The translations under genes and the position numbers were made by a program. A DNA stretch of 64,000 nucleotides, taken from assembly GCF_013433315.1 (NCBI RefSeq), contig NZ_WXVV01000002.1, forward strand, positions 186,001-250,000, read 5' to 3'. The notes under the pieces were generated by a model that saw only the letters and a list, made by a program, of their open reading frames with translations, searched no databases and had not been told where the DNA came from. Within the stretch, counting starts at the first letter, position 1. Each line of letters begins with the position of its first letter. This document shows, in pieces, positions 26,609-36,681 of the stretch. This DNA comes from Pseudomonas crudilactis (GTDB lineage: Bacteria > Pseudomonadota > Gammaproteobacteria > Pseudomonadales > Pseudomonadaceae).

Positions 26609-27691
26609 TTACTCAGCGATCAGCGCTTCGACCTTGACGATCTGCGCTTGCAGCGTGGCCATGTCGGCGCAGCGCAGGTTGGCGTGACCGACCTTGCGCC
26701 CGGCCTTGAAGGCTTTGCCGTAGTGATGCAGGTGGCAATCTTCGATGGCGATGACCTTCTCAACCGGCGGTACCACGCCGATGAAGTTGAGCATCGCGCT
26801 CTCGCCGACCTTGGCGGTCGAACCCAGCGGCAGGCCGGCAACGGCGCGCAGATGGTTTTCGAACTGGCTGCACTCGGCGCCTTCGGTGGTCCAGTGCCCG
26901 GAGTTGTGCACGCGCGGGGCGATTTCGTTGGCTTTCAGGCCACCGTCGACTTCAAAGAACTCGAACGCCATCACGCCGACGTAGTCGAGTTGCTTGAGCA
27001 CACGGCTCGAGTAGTCTTCGGCCAGCGCCTGCAACGGGTGATCGGTGCTGGCCACCGACAGCTTGAGGATGCCGCTGTCGTGGGTGTTGTGTACCAGCGG
27101 ATAGAACTTCGTTTCACCATCGCGAGCACGCACGGCGATCAGCGAGACTTCACCGGTGAACGGCACAAAGCCTTCCAGCAGGCAGGACACGCTGCCCAGT
27201 TCGGCGAAGGTGCCAACCACGTCTTCCGGCTTGCGCAGGACTTTCTGGCCCTTGCCGTCATAACCCAGAGTGCGGGTTTTCAGCACGGCCGGCAGACCGA
27301 TCGAAGCCACGGCGGCATCCAGATCGGCTTGCGATTGAATGTCGGCGAAGGCTGGGGTCGGAATGCCCAGGTCCTTGAACATGCTCTTTTCGAACCAGCG
27401 GTCGCGAGCGATGCGCAGGGCTTCGGCGCTCGGGTAGACCGGGACGAATTGCGACAGGAATGCCACGGTTTCGGCCGGGACGCTTTCGAACTCGAAGGTC
27501 ACCAGATCGACTTCATCGGCGAGCTGGCGCAGATGATCCTGATCGCCGTAATCGGCCCGCAGGTGTTCGCCCAGCGCCGCGGCGCAAGCGTCCGGCGCAG
27601 GGTCGAGGAAAGCGAAGTTCATGCCCAACGGAGTGCCCGCCAGAGCCAACATGCGACCCAACTGGCCGCCACCGATTACACCGATCTTCAT
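26609..27691 (-). CDS. purK: 5-(carboxyamino)imidazole ribonucleotide synthase
   Basis: A 360-residue ATP-grasp enzyme that uses ATP and bicarbonate to make N5-CAIR from AIR in purine synthesis. MKIGVIGGGQLGRML starts the N-terminal fold, KTRTLGYDGKGQ (about 150-161) is the glycine-rich ATP loop, and EIAPRVHNSGHWTTEGAE (about 270) is the substrate loop. The open frame extends to 27754, but the Met at 27691 is the family start. It lies 10 bases after purE in one operon. Confidence 0.96.
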   Translation of the reverse strand: MKIGVIGGGQLGRMLALAGTPLGMNFAFLDPAPDACAAALGEHLRADYGDQDHLRQLADEVDLVTFEFESVPAETVAFLSQFVPVYPSAEALRIARDRWFEKSMFKDLGIPTPAFADIQSQADLDAAVASIGLPAVLKTRTLGYDGKGQKVLRKPEDVVGTFAELGSVSCLLEGFVPFTGEVSLIAVRARDGETKFYPLVHNTHDSGILKLSVASTDHPLQALAEDYSSRVLKQLDYVGVMAFEFFEVDGGLKANEIAPRVHNSGHWTTEGAECSQFENHLRAVAGLPLGSTAKVGESAMLNFIGVVPPVEKVIAIEDCHLHHYGKAFKAGRKVGHANLRCADMATLQAQIVKVEALIAE

Positions 27692-27701
27692 CTCAACAAC
27701 C

Positions 27702-28193
27702 TCAGGCAATACGTGGGTCTGGATTGTCCAGGACGCTGTCTGTCTGCTCGGCACGGAAGGTTTTCAGTACCGCGTGGAACTGTGGATGCTTGGCGCCGAG
27801 AATGCTCGCCGAGAGCAGCGCGGCGTTGATCGCGCCGGCCTTGCCGATGGCCAGGGTGGCGACCGGAATGCCCGCTGGCATCTGCACGATCGACAGCAGC
27901 GAGTCGACGCCCGAGAGCATGGCCGACTGCACTGGCACACCCAGCACCGGCAGGTGGGTCTTGGCCGCACACATGCCTGGCAAGTGGGCTGCGCCACCGG
28001 CACCGGCGATAATCACCTCGATGCCGCGGCTTTCAGCCTCTTCGGCGTACTGGAACAGCAGATCCGGGGTGCGGTGGGCAGAGACCACTTTGACCTCGTA
28101 CGGGATGCCGAGCTTTTCCAGCATATCGGCGGTGTGGCTAAGGGTGGACCAATCGGACTTGGAGCCCATGATCACGCCAACCAGTGCACTCAT
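27702..28193 (-). CDS. purE: N5-carboxyaminoimidazole ribonucleotide mutase
   Basis: A 163-residue class I Pur[13 protein letters not shown] (about 8-19) and SAHRTPD (about 44-50) form the active site with the catalytic His, and [11 protein letters not shown] follows. It moves the carboxyl group of PurK's product to give CAIR. The open frame extends upstream to 28352, but [11 protein letters not shown] at 28193 is the standard start. First gene of purEK. Confidence 0.97.
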   Translation of the reverse strand: MSALVGVIMGSKSDWSTLSHTADMLEKLGIPYEVKVVSAHRTPDLLFQYAEEAESRGIEVIIAGAGGAAHLPGMCAAKTHLPVLGVPVQSAMLSGVDSLLSIVQMPAGIPVATLAIGKAGAINAALLSASILGAKHPQFHAVLKTFRAEQTDSVLDNPDPRIA

Positions 28194-28420
28194 CGTCGCG
28201 CCTCTTCTCTCTGGAGCGCCCGCAGGCGCGTCATAAAACAACAAGCCACGCAGGTTGCGTGGCTTGATTGTACGAAAAATGGCCGGACGTGCCGGCCGAA
28301 GGCCGCGCAGTATACCGCAAAGAAAGCAATAAACAGCCCCCGAAACGACCATCTGTCAAATGAGCGAAAGCCCCGGTTTTATTGACCTGAAGGTCAGCGA
28401 AGAGACACCTCAAATTTCAT

Positions 28421-28510
28421 TGTGGGAGCGAGCCTGCTCGCGAAGAGGGAGGGTCAGTCAACATTGATGCTGCCTGACCCACCGCATTCGCGAGCAGGCT
28501 CGCTCCCACA
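28421..28510. repeat. REP doublet (GGGAGCGAGCCTGCTCGCGA family)
   Basis: Two 24-base perfect arms around a 42-base spacer, between purE and the LysR gene. The spacer has its own small inverted repeat (GGGTCAG / CTGACCC). Confidence 0.93.
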
Positions 28511-28526
28511 GGGGCTGCGGGTGGGT

Positions 28527-29435
28527 TCAGGAGTTTTGTGCGGCGCCGCCTTCGAGCTTGCGCCACAGCAGACGGACGTTGGCTTTACGCACCAGTGCGC
28601 AACGGTACAGGCGGATTTCCAGCGGCACATGCCATTGCGGGCCGCCGCAAACCACCAGTTCACCGCGAGCCAACTCCGCGCGCACGCTCAACTGCGGCAC
28701 CCAGGCAATGCCAAGGCCTTCCAGCGCCATGCTTTTCAGGCTGTCAGCCATCGCGGTTTCGTAAATAGTGGTGAAGCGCAACTGACGCTGACGCAACAAG
28801 CCATTCACCGAACGCCCAAGAAACGCCCCGGCGCTATAAGCCAGCAACGGCACGCTCGCCTCTCCTTCGAGATCGAACAGCGGCTTGCCATCAGCATCCG
28901 CTGCGCACACCGGCAGCATCTCGGTCTGGCCCAAATGCAACGAAGGGAAAATCTCCGGGTCCATCTGCATCGCCGCGTCCGGGTCATAGAACGCCAGCAT
29001 CAGATCGCAGCCACCTTCGCGCAAGGCATGCACCGCGTCGCCGACGTTGGTCGCGACCAACCGCGTGGCGATGTTCAAGCCTTCATTACGCAGTTGCGCG
29101 ATCCAGCGCGGAAAGAAGCCCAGTGCCAGCGAGTGAGCGGCAGCGACTTGCATCACCTCGCCCTGCCCGCCTTCCAGATGATGAAGGTGGCGCAGCACCT
29201 CACCGAGCTGTTCGACGACCGTGCGCGCAGTGACCAGAAACAGCTGCCCCGCCGCCGTCAGTTCGATCGGCGTGCGCGAGCGGTTGACCAGAGTCAGCCC
29301 CAGTGCAGCCTCCAGACTGCGAATCCGTCGGCTGAACGCCGGCTGGGTCACGAAGCGCCGTTCGGCTGCTTGCGAGAAGCTGCGGGTGGCGGCCAGAGCA
29401 CTGAAGTCCTCGAGCCATTTGCTTTCCAGATTCAT
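28527..29435 (-). CDS. LysR-family transcriptional regulator divergent from aspA
   Basis: A 302-residue regulator. The winged helix-turn-helix lies at about 5-65 (ATRSFSQAAERRFVTQPAFS, then RRIRSLEAALGL), followed by a periplasmic-binding-like effector domain (about 90-295). The Met at 29435 is preferred over 29459 because MNLESKWLEDF is the typical LysR start. It is transcribed away from aspA with a palindrome in between, so it probably controls aspA and itself; the effector is unknown, aspartate being one guess. Confidence 0.9.
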   Translation of the reverse strand: MNLESKWLEDFSALAATRSFSQAAERRFVTQPAFSRRIRSLEAALGLTLVNRSRTPIELTAAGQLFLVTARTVVEQLGEVLRHLHHLEGGQGEVMQVAAAHSLALGFFPRWIAQLRNEGLNIATRLVATNVGDAVHALREGGCDLMLAFYDPDAAMQMDPEIFPSLHLGQTEMLPVCAADADGKPLFDLEGEASVPLLAYSAGAFLGRSVNGLLRQRQLRFTTIYETAMADSLKSMALEGLGIAWVPQLSVRAELARGELVVCGGPQWHVPLEIRLYRCALVRKANVRLLWRKLEGGAAQNS

Positions 29436-29502
29436 CACGTCCTCCCGGACACGCACCAAAACAGGTCACACGTCTGCCGCGCACGCGGCGTCACATGGGC
29501 AT

Positions 29503-29519
29503 TATGCCGAATGTGCATA
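29503..29519. promoter_or_regulatory. Candidate LysR-type operator between the LysR gene and aspA
   Basis: TATGC-CGAATGT-GCATA is a perfect 5-base inverted repeat with 7-base spacing, the size and T/A-ended shape of a LysR box. It lies 67 bases upstream of the LysR start and about 97 bases before the aspA start. Confidence 0.5.
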
Positions 29520-29615
29520 GGGCAGTGCTGAACAGCATTGGCCCAAAATTCCCCACAAGCCTAGCATTCGCAGCGTTCCGGCACAGACCGGGTCCATATC
29601 GAGATGATTTCTATC

Positions 29616-31040
<1,425 letters not shown>

Positions 31041-31102
31041 ACCGACACGTTACTCGTAGCACCGCTCACCAGGTCGAGGGACTAGACACCTCTCACCTTT
31101 TG

Positions 31103-31138
31103 AGGGCTTGGGGATTTAGTCCCCAAGCCCTTTTTTTT
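31103..31138 (+). terminator. Rho-independent terminator after aspA
   Basis: Stem AGGGCTTGGGG / CCCCAAGCCCT with a short ATTTAGT loop, followed by a run of eight T's. Confidence 0.93.
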
Positions 31139-31187
31139 AACTTCTTTGCGGGCAGGACGTTAAATGTTTTGTGTATTTGATACCGCC

Positions 31188-31259
31188 AAGATCGCAGCCT
31201 TCGGCAGCTCCTACATTGATTGACGTACACCTGTAGGAGCTGCCGAAGGCTGCGATCTT
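31188..31259. repeat. REP doublet, second family (GATCGCAGCCTTCGGCAGCTCC)
   Basis: Two 28-base perfect arms around a 16-base loop. The core AAGATCGCAGCCTTCGGCAG and its complement differ from the GAGCGAGC elements and recur at 44678 and 57728. Confidence 0.93.
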
Positions 31260-31525
31260 TTGATCTTGCAGCACCCTCGTTTCGTCGCTTGCACCACTAC
31301 CGTGCAGACGGGCGCGTCACTGATCGGTATAGTGCCGCCCCTCTTCGCGTGAGCGGTCGTCGGTAACGAGGCCACAACCCATGCGAAACCCGAACTAATA
31401 ACAAACCCGCGAAATGGATCCGGGACGAAACCTTCGCCCACCTGTCGTGCCGCGCGCACACCGGTGTAACACGATATTTCTTCCATCCAGCATTTGCTCA
31501 CACAAAAAACAGCGAGGATAAATCC
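31260..31525 (+). other. Gene-free leader before the alanine symporter
   Basis: About 265 bases separate the REP doublet from the symporter start. A GAGGA ribosome site lies 9 bases before the ATG. I see no riboswitch I can name, no tRNA and no credible gene; a 96-codon minus-strand frame here overlaps the REP and looks spurious. It probably holds the promoter and a long untranslated leader. Confidence 0.5.
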
Positions 31526-32974
31526 ATGCTCGAAGTCATTAACGACTTCCTCTCAGGGAAAGTACTGATCGTGCTCATTGTCGGGCTCGGTAGCTACTTC
31601 ACGATTCGCTCGCGTTTCGTTCAATTGCGCCACTTCTTCCACATGTTCGCGGTGTTCCGCGACAGCCTCAAAGGCAGCGCCGGGCAACTCAGCTCGTTCC
31701 AGGCCCTGATGCTCAGCCTTGCCGGCCGTGTCGGCGCAGGCAACATCGCCGGTGTCGGCATCGCCGTGACCCTCGGTGGTCCGGGTGCAGTGTTCTGGAT
31801 GTGGGTGACCGCACTGGTCGGCATGTCCAGCAGCTTCTTTGAATGTACCCTGGCCCAAGTCTACAAGCGCGCCGATGGCGACGGCCTGTACCGTGGCGGC
31901 CCGGCCTATTACATCCAGCACGGCCTTAAGTTGAAAGGCATGGCGGTGGTGTTTTCCGTCCTGCTGTTGGTTACCTACGGCTTCGCCTTCATTGGCCTGC
32001 AGTCCTACACCGTGACCCACTCGCTGCAGAACGCCTTTGAATTCAACCCACAACACACCGGTATCGTCCTGGCAGTGCTGCTGGCCATCACCTTCATCGG
32101 CGGCATCAAGCGCATCGCCTCGGTGTCCGACCTGCTCGTACCGATCAAGACCCTCGCCTATATCGGCGTGACCCTGTACGTGATCGGTACTCAGATCGAA
32201 CACGTGCCAGCCATGCTGGAAACCATCTTCAAGAGCGCCTTCGGCCTCGATCCGGCCTTTGGTGGTCTGCTCGGCAGCGCCATCGTCATGGGCGTGAAGC
32301 GTGGCGTGTTCGCCAACGAAGCGGGCCTGGGCAGTGCGCCGAACGTCGCCGCCGTGGCCGCCGTGAAGCACCCGGGCGCTCAGGGCGTGGTTCAGGCTTT
32401 CAGCGTGTTCCTCGACACCTTCGTGATCTGCACCTGCACCGCGCTGCTGATCCTGCTGTCGGGCTTCTACACCCCGGGCTTTGAAGGTGACGGCATCGTC
32501 CTGACCCAGAACTCGCTGGCCGCGGTGGTCGGTGACTGGGGTCGCATGTTCGTCAGCGTCGCGCTGTCGCTGTTCGTCTTCACCTGCATCCTCTACAACT
32601 ACTACCTGGGCGAAAACAGCCTGCAGTTCCTCACCCGCAACCGCGCCGCGCTGATGGTTTTCCGCGGTCTGGTGCTGGCGCTGGTGGTATGGGGTTCGAT
32701 GCAGGACCTGTCGACCGTGTTCGCCTTCGCCGACATCACCATGACCTGCCTGGCCTTCGTCAACCTGGTGGCCCTGGCCATGCTGTTCAAGGTCGGTATG
32801 CGCGTGATGCGCGACTACGACGGGCAGCGCCGCGCCGGCGTCAAACAGCCGGTGTTCGACTCCAGCAAATTTGCTGATCTGGACCTCGACCTGAAAGCCT
32901 GGCCAGCCAACCCGTCTGTCGCTGCCGGCAAGACCGAAGCCGAGCCGCAAGGCGTGCCTGCAGCGCAACGCTGA
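31526..32974 (+). CDS. Alanine/glycine:cation (Na+) symporter family protein
   Basis: A 482-residue permease with about eleven hydrophobic segments. GRVGAGNIAGVGIAVTLGGPG (about 67-87) and GVKRGVFANEAGLGSAPN (about 255-272) are the hallmark regions of the AgcS family (DagA/AlsT). It takes up alanine or glycine with sodium. It sits between aspA and asparaginase on the same strand but has its own leader and is probably a separate transcript. Confidence 0.94.
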   Translation: MLEVINDFLSGKVLIVLIVGLGSYFTIRSRFVQLRHFFHMFAVFRDSLKGSAGQLSSFQALMLSLAGRVGAGNIAGVGIAVTLGGPGAVFWMWVTALVGMSSSFFECTLAQVYKRADGDGLYRGGPAYYIQHGLKLKGMAVVFSVLLLVTYGFAFIGLQSYTVTHSLQNAFEFNPQHTGIVLAVLLAITFIGGIKRIASVSDLLVPIKTLAYIGVTLYVIGTQIEHVPAMLETIFKSAFGLDPAFGGLLGSAIVMGVKRGVFANEAGLGSAPNVAAVAAVKHPGAQGVVQAFSVFLDTFVICTCTALLILLSGFYTPGFEGDGIVLTQNSLAAVVGDWGRMFVSVALSLFVFTCILYNYYLGENSLQFLTRNRAALMVFRGLVLALVVWGSMQDLSTVFAFADITMTCLAFVNLVALAMLFKVGMRVMRDYDGQRRAGVKQPVFDSSKFADLDLDLKAWPANPSVAAGKTEAEPQGVPAAQR

Positions 32975-32982
32975 CAGGTGAA

Positions 32983-33009
32983 TGACGGGCGCATCCCCTG
33001 CGCCCGTCA
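32983..33009 (+). terminator. Hairpin after the alanine symporter, weak terminator
   Basis: Stem TGACGGGCGCA / TGCGCCCGTCA with a 5-base loop, followed by GTTATTGTGG, which is only modestly T-rich. It is 8 bases past the stop. Confidence 0.55.
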
Positions 33010-33028
33010 GTTATTGTGGTGCAATAAC

Positions 33029-33120
33029 TTGTAGGAGCGAGCCTGCTCGCGATAGCGGTCTTTCAACCAACATCAATGTTGAATGATGAACCGCCATCGC
33101 GAGCAGGCTCGCTCCCACAA
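33029..33120. repeat. REP doublet (GAGCGAGCCTGCTCGCGA family) before ansA
   Basis: Two 31-base arms with two internal mismatches and a 30-base loop. It ends 26 bases before the asparaginase ATG, so it lies in the leader of that gene. Confidence 0.92.
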
Positions 33121-33146
33121 GGACCTCATCCTTTCGGAGAATCCCC

Positions 33147-34151
33147 ATGAATTCGTCGACCTACCCCGCTGCCCAACACGTCATGGTGCTCTACACCGGT
33201 GGCACCATCGGCATGCAGGCCAGCGCCAATGGCCTGGCCCCGGCGTCCGGTTTCGAAGCGCGGATGCGCGACTACCTGCACAGCCAGCCTGAGCTGGTGG
33301 TGCCGCAGTGGCGCTTCCGTGAAATGTCGCCGCTGATCGACAGCGCCAACATGACCCCGGCCTATTGGCAGCAACTGCGTGAAGCGGTGGTCGATGCCGT
33401 GGATGTGCAAGGTTGCGACAGCGTGCTGATCCTGCACGGCACCGACACCCTGGCTTACAGTGCGGCGGCGATGAGCTTCCAGTTACTGGGGCTGAATGCT
33501 CGCGTGTGCTTCACCGGCTCCATGCTGCCGGCCGGCGTTACCGACAGCGATGCCTGGGAAAACCTTGGCGGCGCACTGGTTGCCCTCGGTCAGGGCCTGG
33601 CACCTGGCGTGCATCTGTATTTTCACGGCGAACTGCTGGCTCCGACCCGTTGCGCGAAAGTGCGCAGCTTCGGACGTCATCCGTTCAAGCGTCTGGAGCG
33701 TCAGGGCGGCGGTGTCAAAGCCCCTTCGATTCCAGCGTCGTTGAACTACAACCAGCCGAAGCAACTGGCGAAGGTTGCGGTGTTGCCACTGTTCCCCGGC
33801 ATCAGTGCCGAAGTGCTCGACGGACTTCTCGCCAGCGGTATTCAAGGTCTGGTGCTGGAGTGCTACGGCAGCGGTACAGGGCCGAGCGACAACCCTGAGT
33901 TTCTGGCTAGCCTTGGCCGTGCGCGGGATAACAGCGTCGTCGTGGTTGCGGTTACGCAGTGCCATGAAGGTGGCGTTGAGCTTGATGTGTACGAAGCAGG
34001 CAGCCGCTTGCGCGGTGTGGGCGTGTTGTCCGGTGGTGGCATGACCCGCGAGGCGGCGTTCGGCAAGTTGCATGGGTTGCTGGGGGCAGGGCTGGCTACA
34101 GGTGATGTCCGCCGGCTGATGGAGCTGGATTTGTGTGGTGAGTTGCTCTGA
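33147..34151 (+). CDS. ansA: L-asparaginase, type I (cytoplasmic)
   Basis: A 334-residue enzyme that hydrolyses asparagine to aspartate and ammonia. The first catalytic Thr is in YTGGTIG (17-22) and the second in LHGTDTLAYSA (97-101). There is no signal peptide, which points to the cytoplasmic low-affinity class. The Ala/Pro-rich middle and the C-terminal GGGMTREAAFGKLHGLL fit the AnsA group. The product aspartate feeds AspA, encoded 3 kb upstream. GGAGAAT precedes the ATG. Confidence 0.9.
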   Translation: MNSSTYPAAQHVMVLYTGGTIGMQASANGLAPASGFEARMRDYLHSQPELVVPQWRFREMSPLIDSANMTPAYWQQLREAVVDAVDVQGCDSVLILHGTDTLAYSAAAMSFQLLGLNARVCFTGSMLPAGVTDSDAWENLGGALVALGQGLAPGVHLYFHGELLAPTRCAKVRSFGRHPFKRLERQGGGVKAPSIPASLNYNQPKQLAKVAVLPLFPGISAEVLDGLLASGIQGLVLECYGSGTGPSDNPEFLASLGRARDNSVVVVAVTQCHEGGVELDVYEAGSRLRGVGVLSGGGMTREAAFGKLHGLLGAGLATGDVRRLMELDLCGELL

Positions 34152-34168
34152 GCAAGGCTCTGGAATGG

Positions 34169-34344
34169 CCCTCACCCTAGCCCTCTCCCGGAGGGAGAGG
34201 GAACTGACCTTAGTGTCTTGCGCTATACGCCGACCTGAAAAAAAGTGTCGATTATGGATTCGGCACAGTTTTTTCACGTCGGCGTATCTCTTCAATATCC
34301 CCCAATCGGCCCCCTCTCCCTTTGGGAGAGGGCTGGGGTGAGGG
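34169..34344. repeat. Nested inverted repeat (CCCTCACCC element)
   Basis: Outer arms are CCCTCACCCTAGCCCTCTCCC (34169-34189) and, at 34324-34344, its complement with a single mismatch. Inside lies a second imperfect palindrome (34227-34286): TACGCCGAC plus TGAAAAAA on the left, TTTTTTCA plus GTCGGCGTA on the right. It fills the gap between ansA and the AraC gene and has no coding potential. Confidence 0.85.
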
Positions 34345-34399
34345 ACTGCTGCGGCATGCAACTTGCTGCGTTACAGCCATCTCAAGGCTGGAAGATCTT

Positions 34400-35392
34400 A
34401 TGCTTCACTCCCACCTCACCACCCTCAACGCCGTCTCGCTGGTGCTCAACACCTTCAAGGCCGAAGGCTTGTCGAGCGAGGCATTGCTGGCCGGCAGCGG
34501 TATCAGTGCGGCAGATTTGCAGCGCGCCGACACCCGCATCACCACCAATCAGGAGATGCAGGTTTGCGCTAATGCCGTCGCGCTCAAGCATGACATCGGC
34601 CTGGAACTGGGCCGGCGCATGCACGTTTCCTGCTACGGCATCCTCGGTTACGCGCTGCTTACCTGTGCCACCTTCGGTGACGCTTTGCGTCTGGCGATCC
34701 GTTATCCGGCGCTACTGGGAACACTTTTCGAGCTGAGTCTGGAAGATGACGGCGAGCGCGTGTGGTTCGTCGCCGCCGATTATCGCGAGAGCCCGGCGAT
34801 GGCGGTATTCAATGCCGAATTTTGTCTGGTGTCGCTGAAAGTCATTTGCGATGACTTGCTTGGGCATCCGTTGCCATTGCTCGCCACGCGGTTCGAACAC
34901 GCCGCGCCGGACTATCGCGACAGCTACGCCGAGCACTTCGACAGTCAGCTGCACTTCACCGCCAAGGACAACGCCTTCGCCTTCGACCGTCACTGGCTCG
35001 ATCAACCGCTGCCGCTGGCCGATCTCATCACCCACCAAGCCATGGCCGAACGTTGCCGCAAGCAGAACCTTGAATTCACTGGGCGTCAGGCGTGGTTGGG
35101 GCGGATTCGGCAACTGCTCAGCGCGCAATTGAACGCCGCGCCGGGTTTGGAGGGTTTAGCGCAGCAGATGAAGTGCTCGCCGCGCACCTTGCGCCGGCAT
35201 CTCAAGGACATGGGCTGCAGCTATCAGGAACTGCTCGATGAACTGCGCTTCGAGCGAGCCAAGCAGATGTTGTGTGAGGATCAACTGCCGATCTACCGCA
35301 TTGCCGAAACCCTCGGGTTTAGCGAGACAGCCAGTTTCCGCCATGCGTTTGTGCGCTGGAGTGGCGTGGCGCCGAGTCAGTTCAGGGCCTGA
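34400..35392 (+). CDS. AraC-family transcriptional regulator (AraC_binding type 2 N-domain)
   Basis: A 330-residue regulator. The N-terminal about 200 residues resemble the arabinose-binding-like domain of OruR/ArgR-type regulators; the C-terminal two helix-turn-helices cover about 230-328, with LRRHLKDMGCSYQELLDELR and IAETLGFSETASFRHAFVRW. An in-frame extension to 34322 lies in the repeat and is rejected. It precedes the deacetylase gene by 127 bases on the same strand and may control it; this is inference. Confidence 0.9.
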   Translation: MLHSHLTTLNAVSLVLNTFKAEGLSSEALLAGSGISAADLQRADTRITTNQEMQVCANAVALKHDIGLELGRRMHVSCYGILGYALLTCATFGDALRLAIRYPALLGTLFELSLEDDGERVWFVAADYRESPAMAVFNAEFCLVSLKVICDDLLGHPLPLLATRFEHAAPDYRDSYAEHFDSQLHFTAKDNAFAFDRHWLDQPLPLADLITHQAMAERCRKQNLEFTGRQAWLGRIRQLLSAQLNAAPGLEGLAQQMKCSPRTLRRHLKDMGCSYQELLDELRFERAKQMLCEDQLPIYRIAETLGFSETASFRHAFVRWSGVAPSQFRA

Positions 35393-35519
35393 GACAGGGG
35401 CGAATTGCGGTCAGTGTTTTTGGCCATATCCATCCCCTTTTGGCCTTTCCTGCCGTTCTCCGATTCGCCGCGCGCCGCAACACTGACAACAACCGAATCA
35501 GCCCTGCGGAGAACAACAA

Positions 35520-36551
35520 ATGCTGACGATCTACTCGGACGATCACCACCTGCACCATGGCCGCTGCGAATTGATCGATGGCCAGCTCAAGCCCTGCTTC
35601 GAGATGCCATCGCGCGCCGACCATGTGCTGCAAAGGGTGCAGCAGCAGAATCTCGGCCCGGTCGAGGCGCCCAGGGATTTCGGCCTCGAACCGATTGCCC
35701 GTATCCACAGCCGCGACTACCTCGACTTCTTCAAAGGCGCCTGGGAGCGCTGGACCGAATTCAACACCGACGGCGATCTGCTGCCCTACACGTGGCCGGC
35801 ACGCACCCTGCGGGCGATCAAACCGACCAGCCTGCATGGCCAGCTCGGTTACTACAGCTTCGACGGCGGGGCGCCGATCACCGCGGGCACCTGGCAAGCC
35901 GCCTACAGCGCAGCGCAGGTTGCCCTGACCGCACAAGCGGCGATCCAGCAGGGTGCGCGCAGTGCCTTCGCCCTGTGTCGTCCGCCGGGACACCATGCTG
36001 CCAGCGATTTGATGGGCGGTTATTGCTACCTCAACAATGCGGCCATCGCGGCCCAGGCTTTCCTCGATCAGGGCCACCAGAAGGTCGCGATCCTCGATGT
36101 CGACTATCACCACGGCAACGGCACGCAGTCGATTTTCTACGAGCGCAGCGACGTGCTGTTCACCTCGATTCACGGCCATCCGGAAGCCGAGTTCCCCTTC
36201 TTCCTCGGGTACGAAGATGAACGTGGCGAAGCTGCCGGTGAAGGCTTCAACTTCAATTATCCGCTGCCGGCCGGTTCTGCCTGGGATGTCTGGAGCGCGG
36301 CACTGGATCAGGCCTGCAATGAGATCGACAGCTACGGCGCCGACATCATCGTCGTCTCGTTGGGGGTCGACACGTTCAAAGACGATCCGATCTCGCAATT
36401 CAAACTCGACAGCCCGGACTATCTGGCAATGGGCAGGCGCATTGCCGCCCTCGGCAAACCCGTACTGTTTGTAATGGAGGGCGGATACGCGGTGGAAGAA
36501 ATCGGAATCAACGCAGTGAACGTACTTGAAGGTTTCGAAAGCGCGCAGTAA
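35520..36551 (+). CDS. Histone deacetylase family protein, acetylpolyamine-aminohydrolase type
   Basis: A 343-residue zinc hydrolase. FALCRPPGHHA (about 151-161) holds the His pair, AILDVDYHHGNGTQ (about 189-202) the zinc-binding Asp-x-His, and FVMEGGYAVEEIG near 320 the Gly loop. Bacterial members remove acetyl groups from acetylpolyamines (AphA/AphB), releasing putrescine or cadaverine for catabolism. Length and the N-terminal MLTIYSDDHHLHHG match that subgroup. It ends at a clear terminator. Confidence 0.9.
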   Translation: MLTIYSDDHHLHHGRCELIDGQLKPCFEMPSRADHVLQRVQQQNLGPVEAPRDFGLEPIARIHSRDYLDFFKGAWERWTEFNTDGDLLPYTWPARTLRAIKPTSLHGQLGYYSFDGGAPITAGTWQAAYSAAQVALTAQAAIQQGARSAFALCRPPGHHAASDLMGGYCYLNNAAIAAQAFLDQGHQKVAILDVDYHHGNGTQSIFYERSDVLFTSIHGHPEAEFPFFLGYEDERGEAAGEGFNFNYPLPAGSAWDVWSAALDQACNEIDSYGADIIVVSLGVDTFKDDPISQFKLDSPDYLAMGRRIAALGKPVLFVMEGGYAVEEIGINAVNVLEGFESAQ

Positions 36552-36567
36552 CCCGAAAACAGCTGAG

Positions 36568-36592
36568 GACCCGCGCTCGCGGGTCTTTTTTT
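36568..36592 (+). terminator. Rho-independent terminator after the deacetylase gene
   Basis: Stem GACCCGCG / CGCGGGTC around a short CT loop, followed by seven T's. Confidence 0.93.
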
Positions 36593-36681
36593 GCCCGCAA
36601 GATTTATGTACCGCACACCGCCACGACGCGACCTCTACCTTGCCCTGATATGAATCTCTCTCGTCAGATCAGGAATGGCTC

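Noticed and set aside
31211..31501. 96-codon minus-strand frame in the aspA-symporter gap
   Set aside because: It runs through the REP doublet, has no ribosome site and no recognisable domain.
31553..32968. 471-codon minus-strand frame opposite the alanine symporter
   Set aside because: Its residues are the His/Gln/Asp-rich pattern of an antisense frame; the plus strand has clear family motifs.
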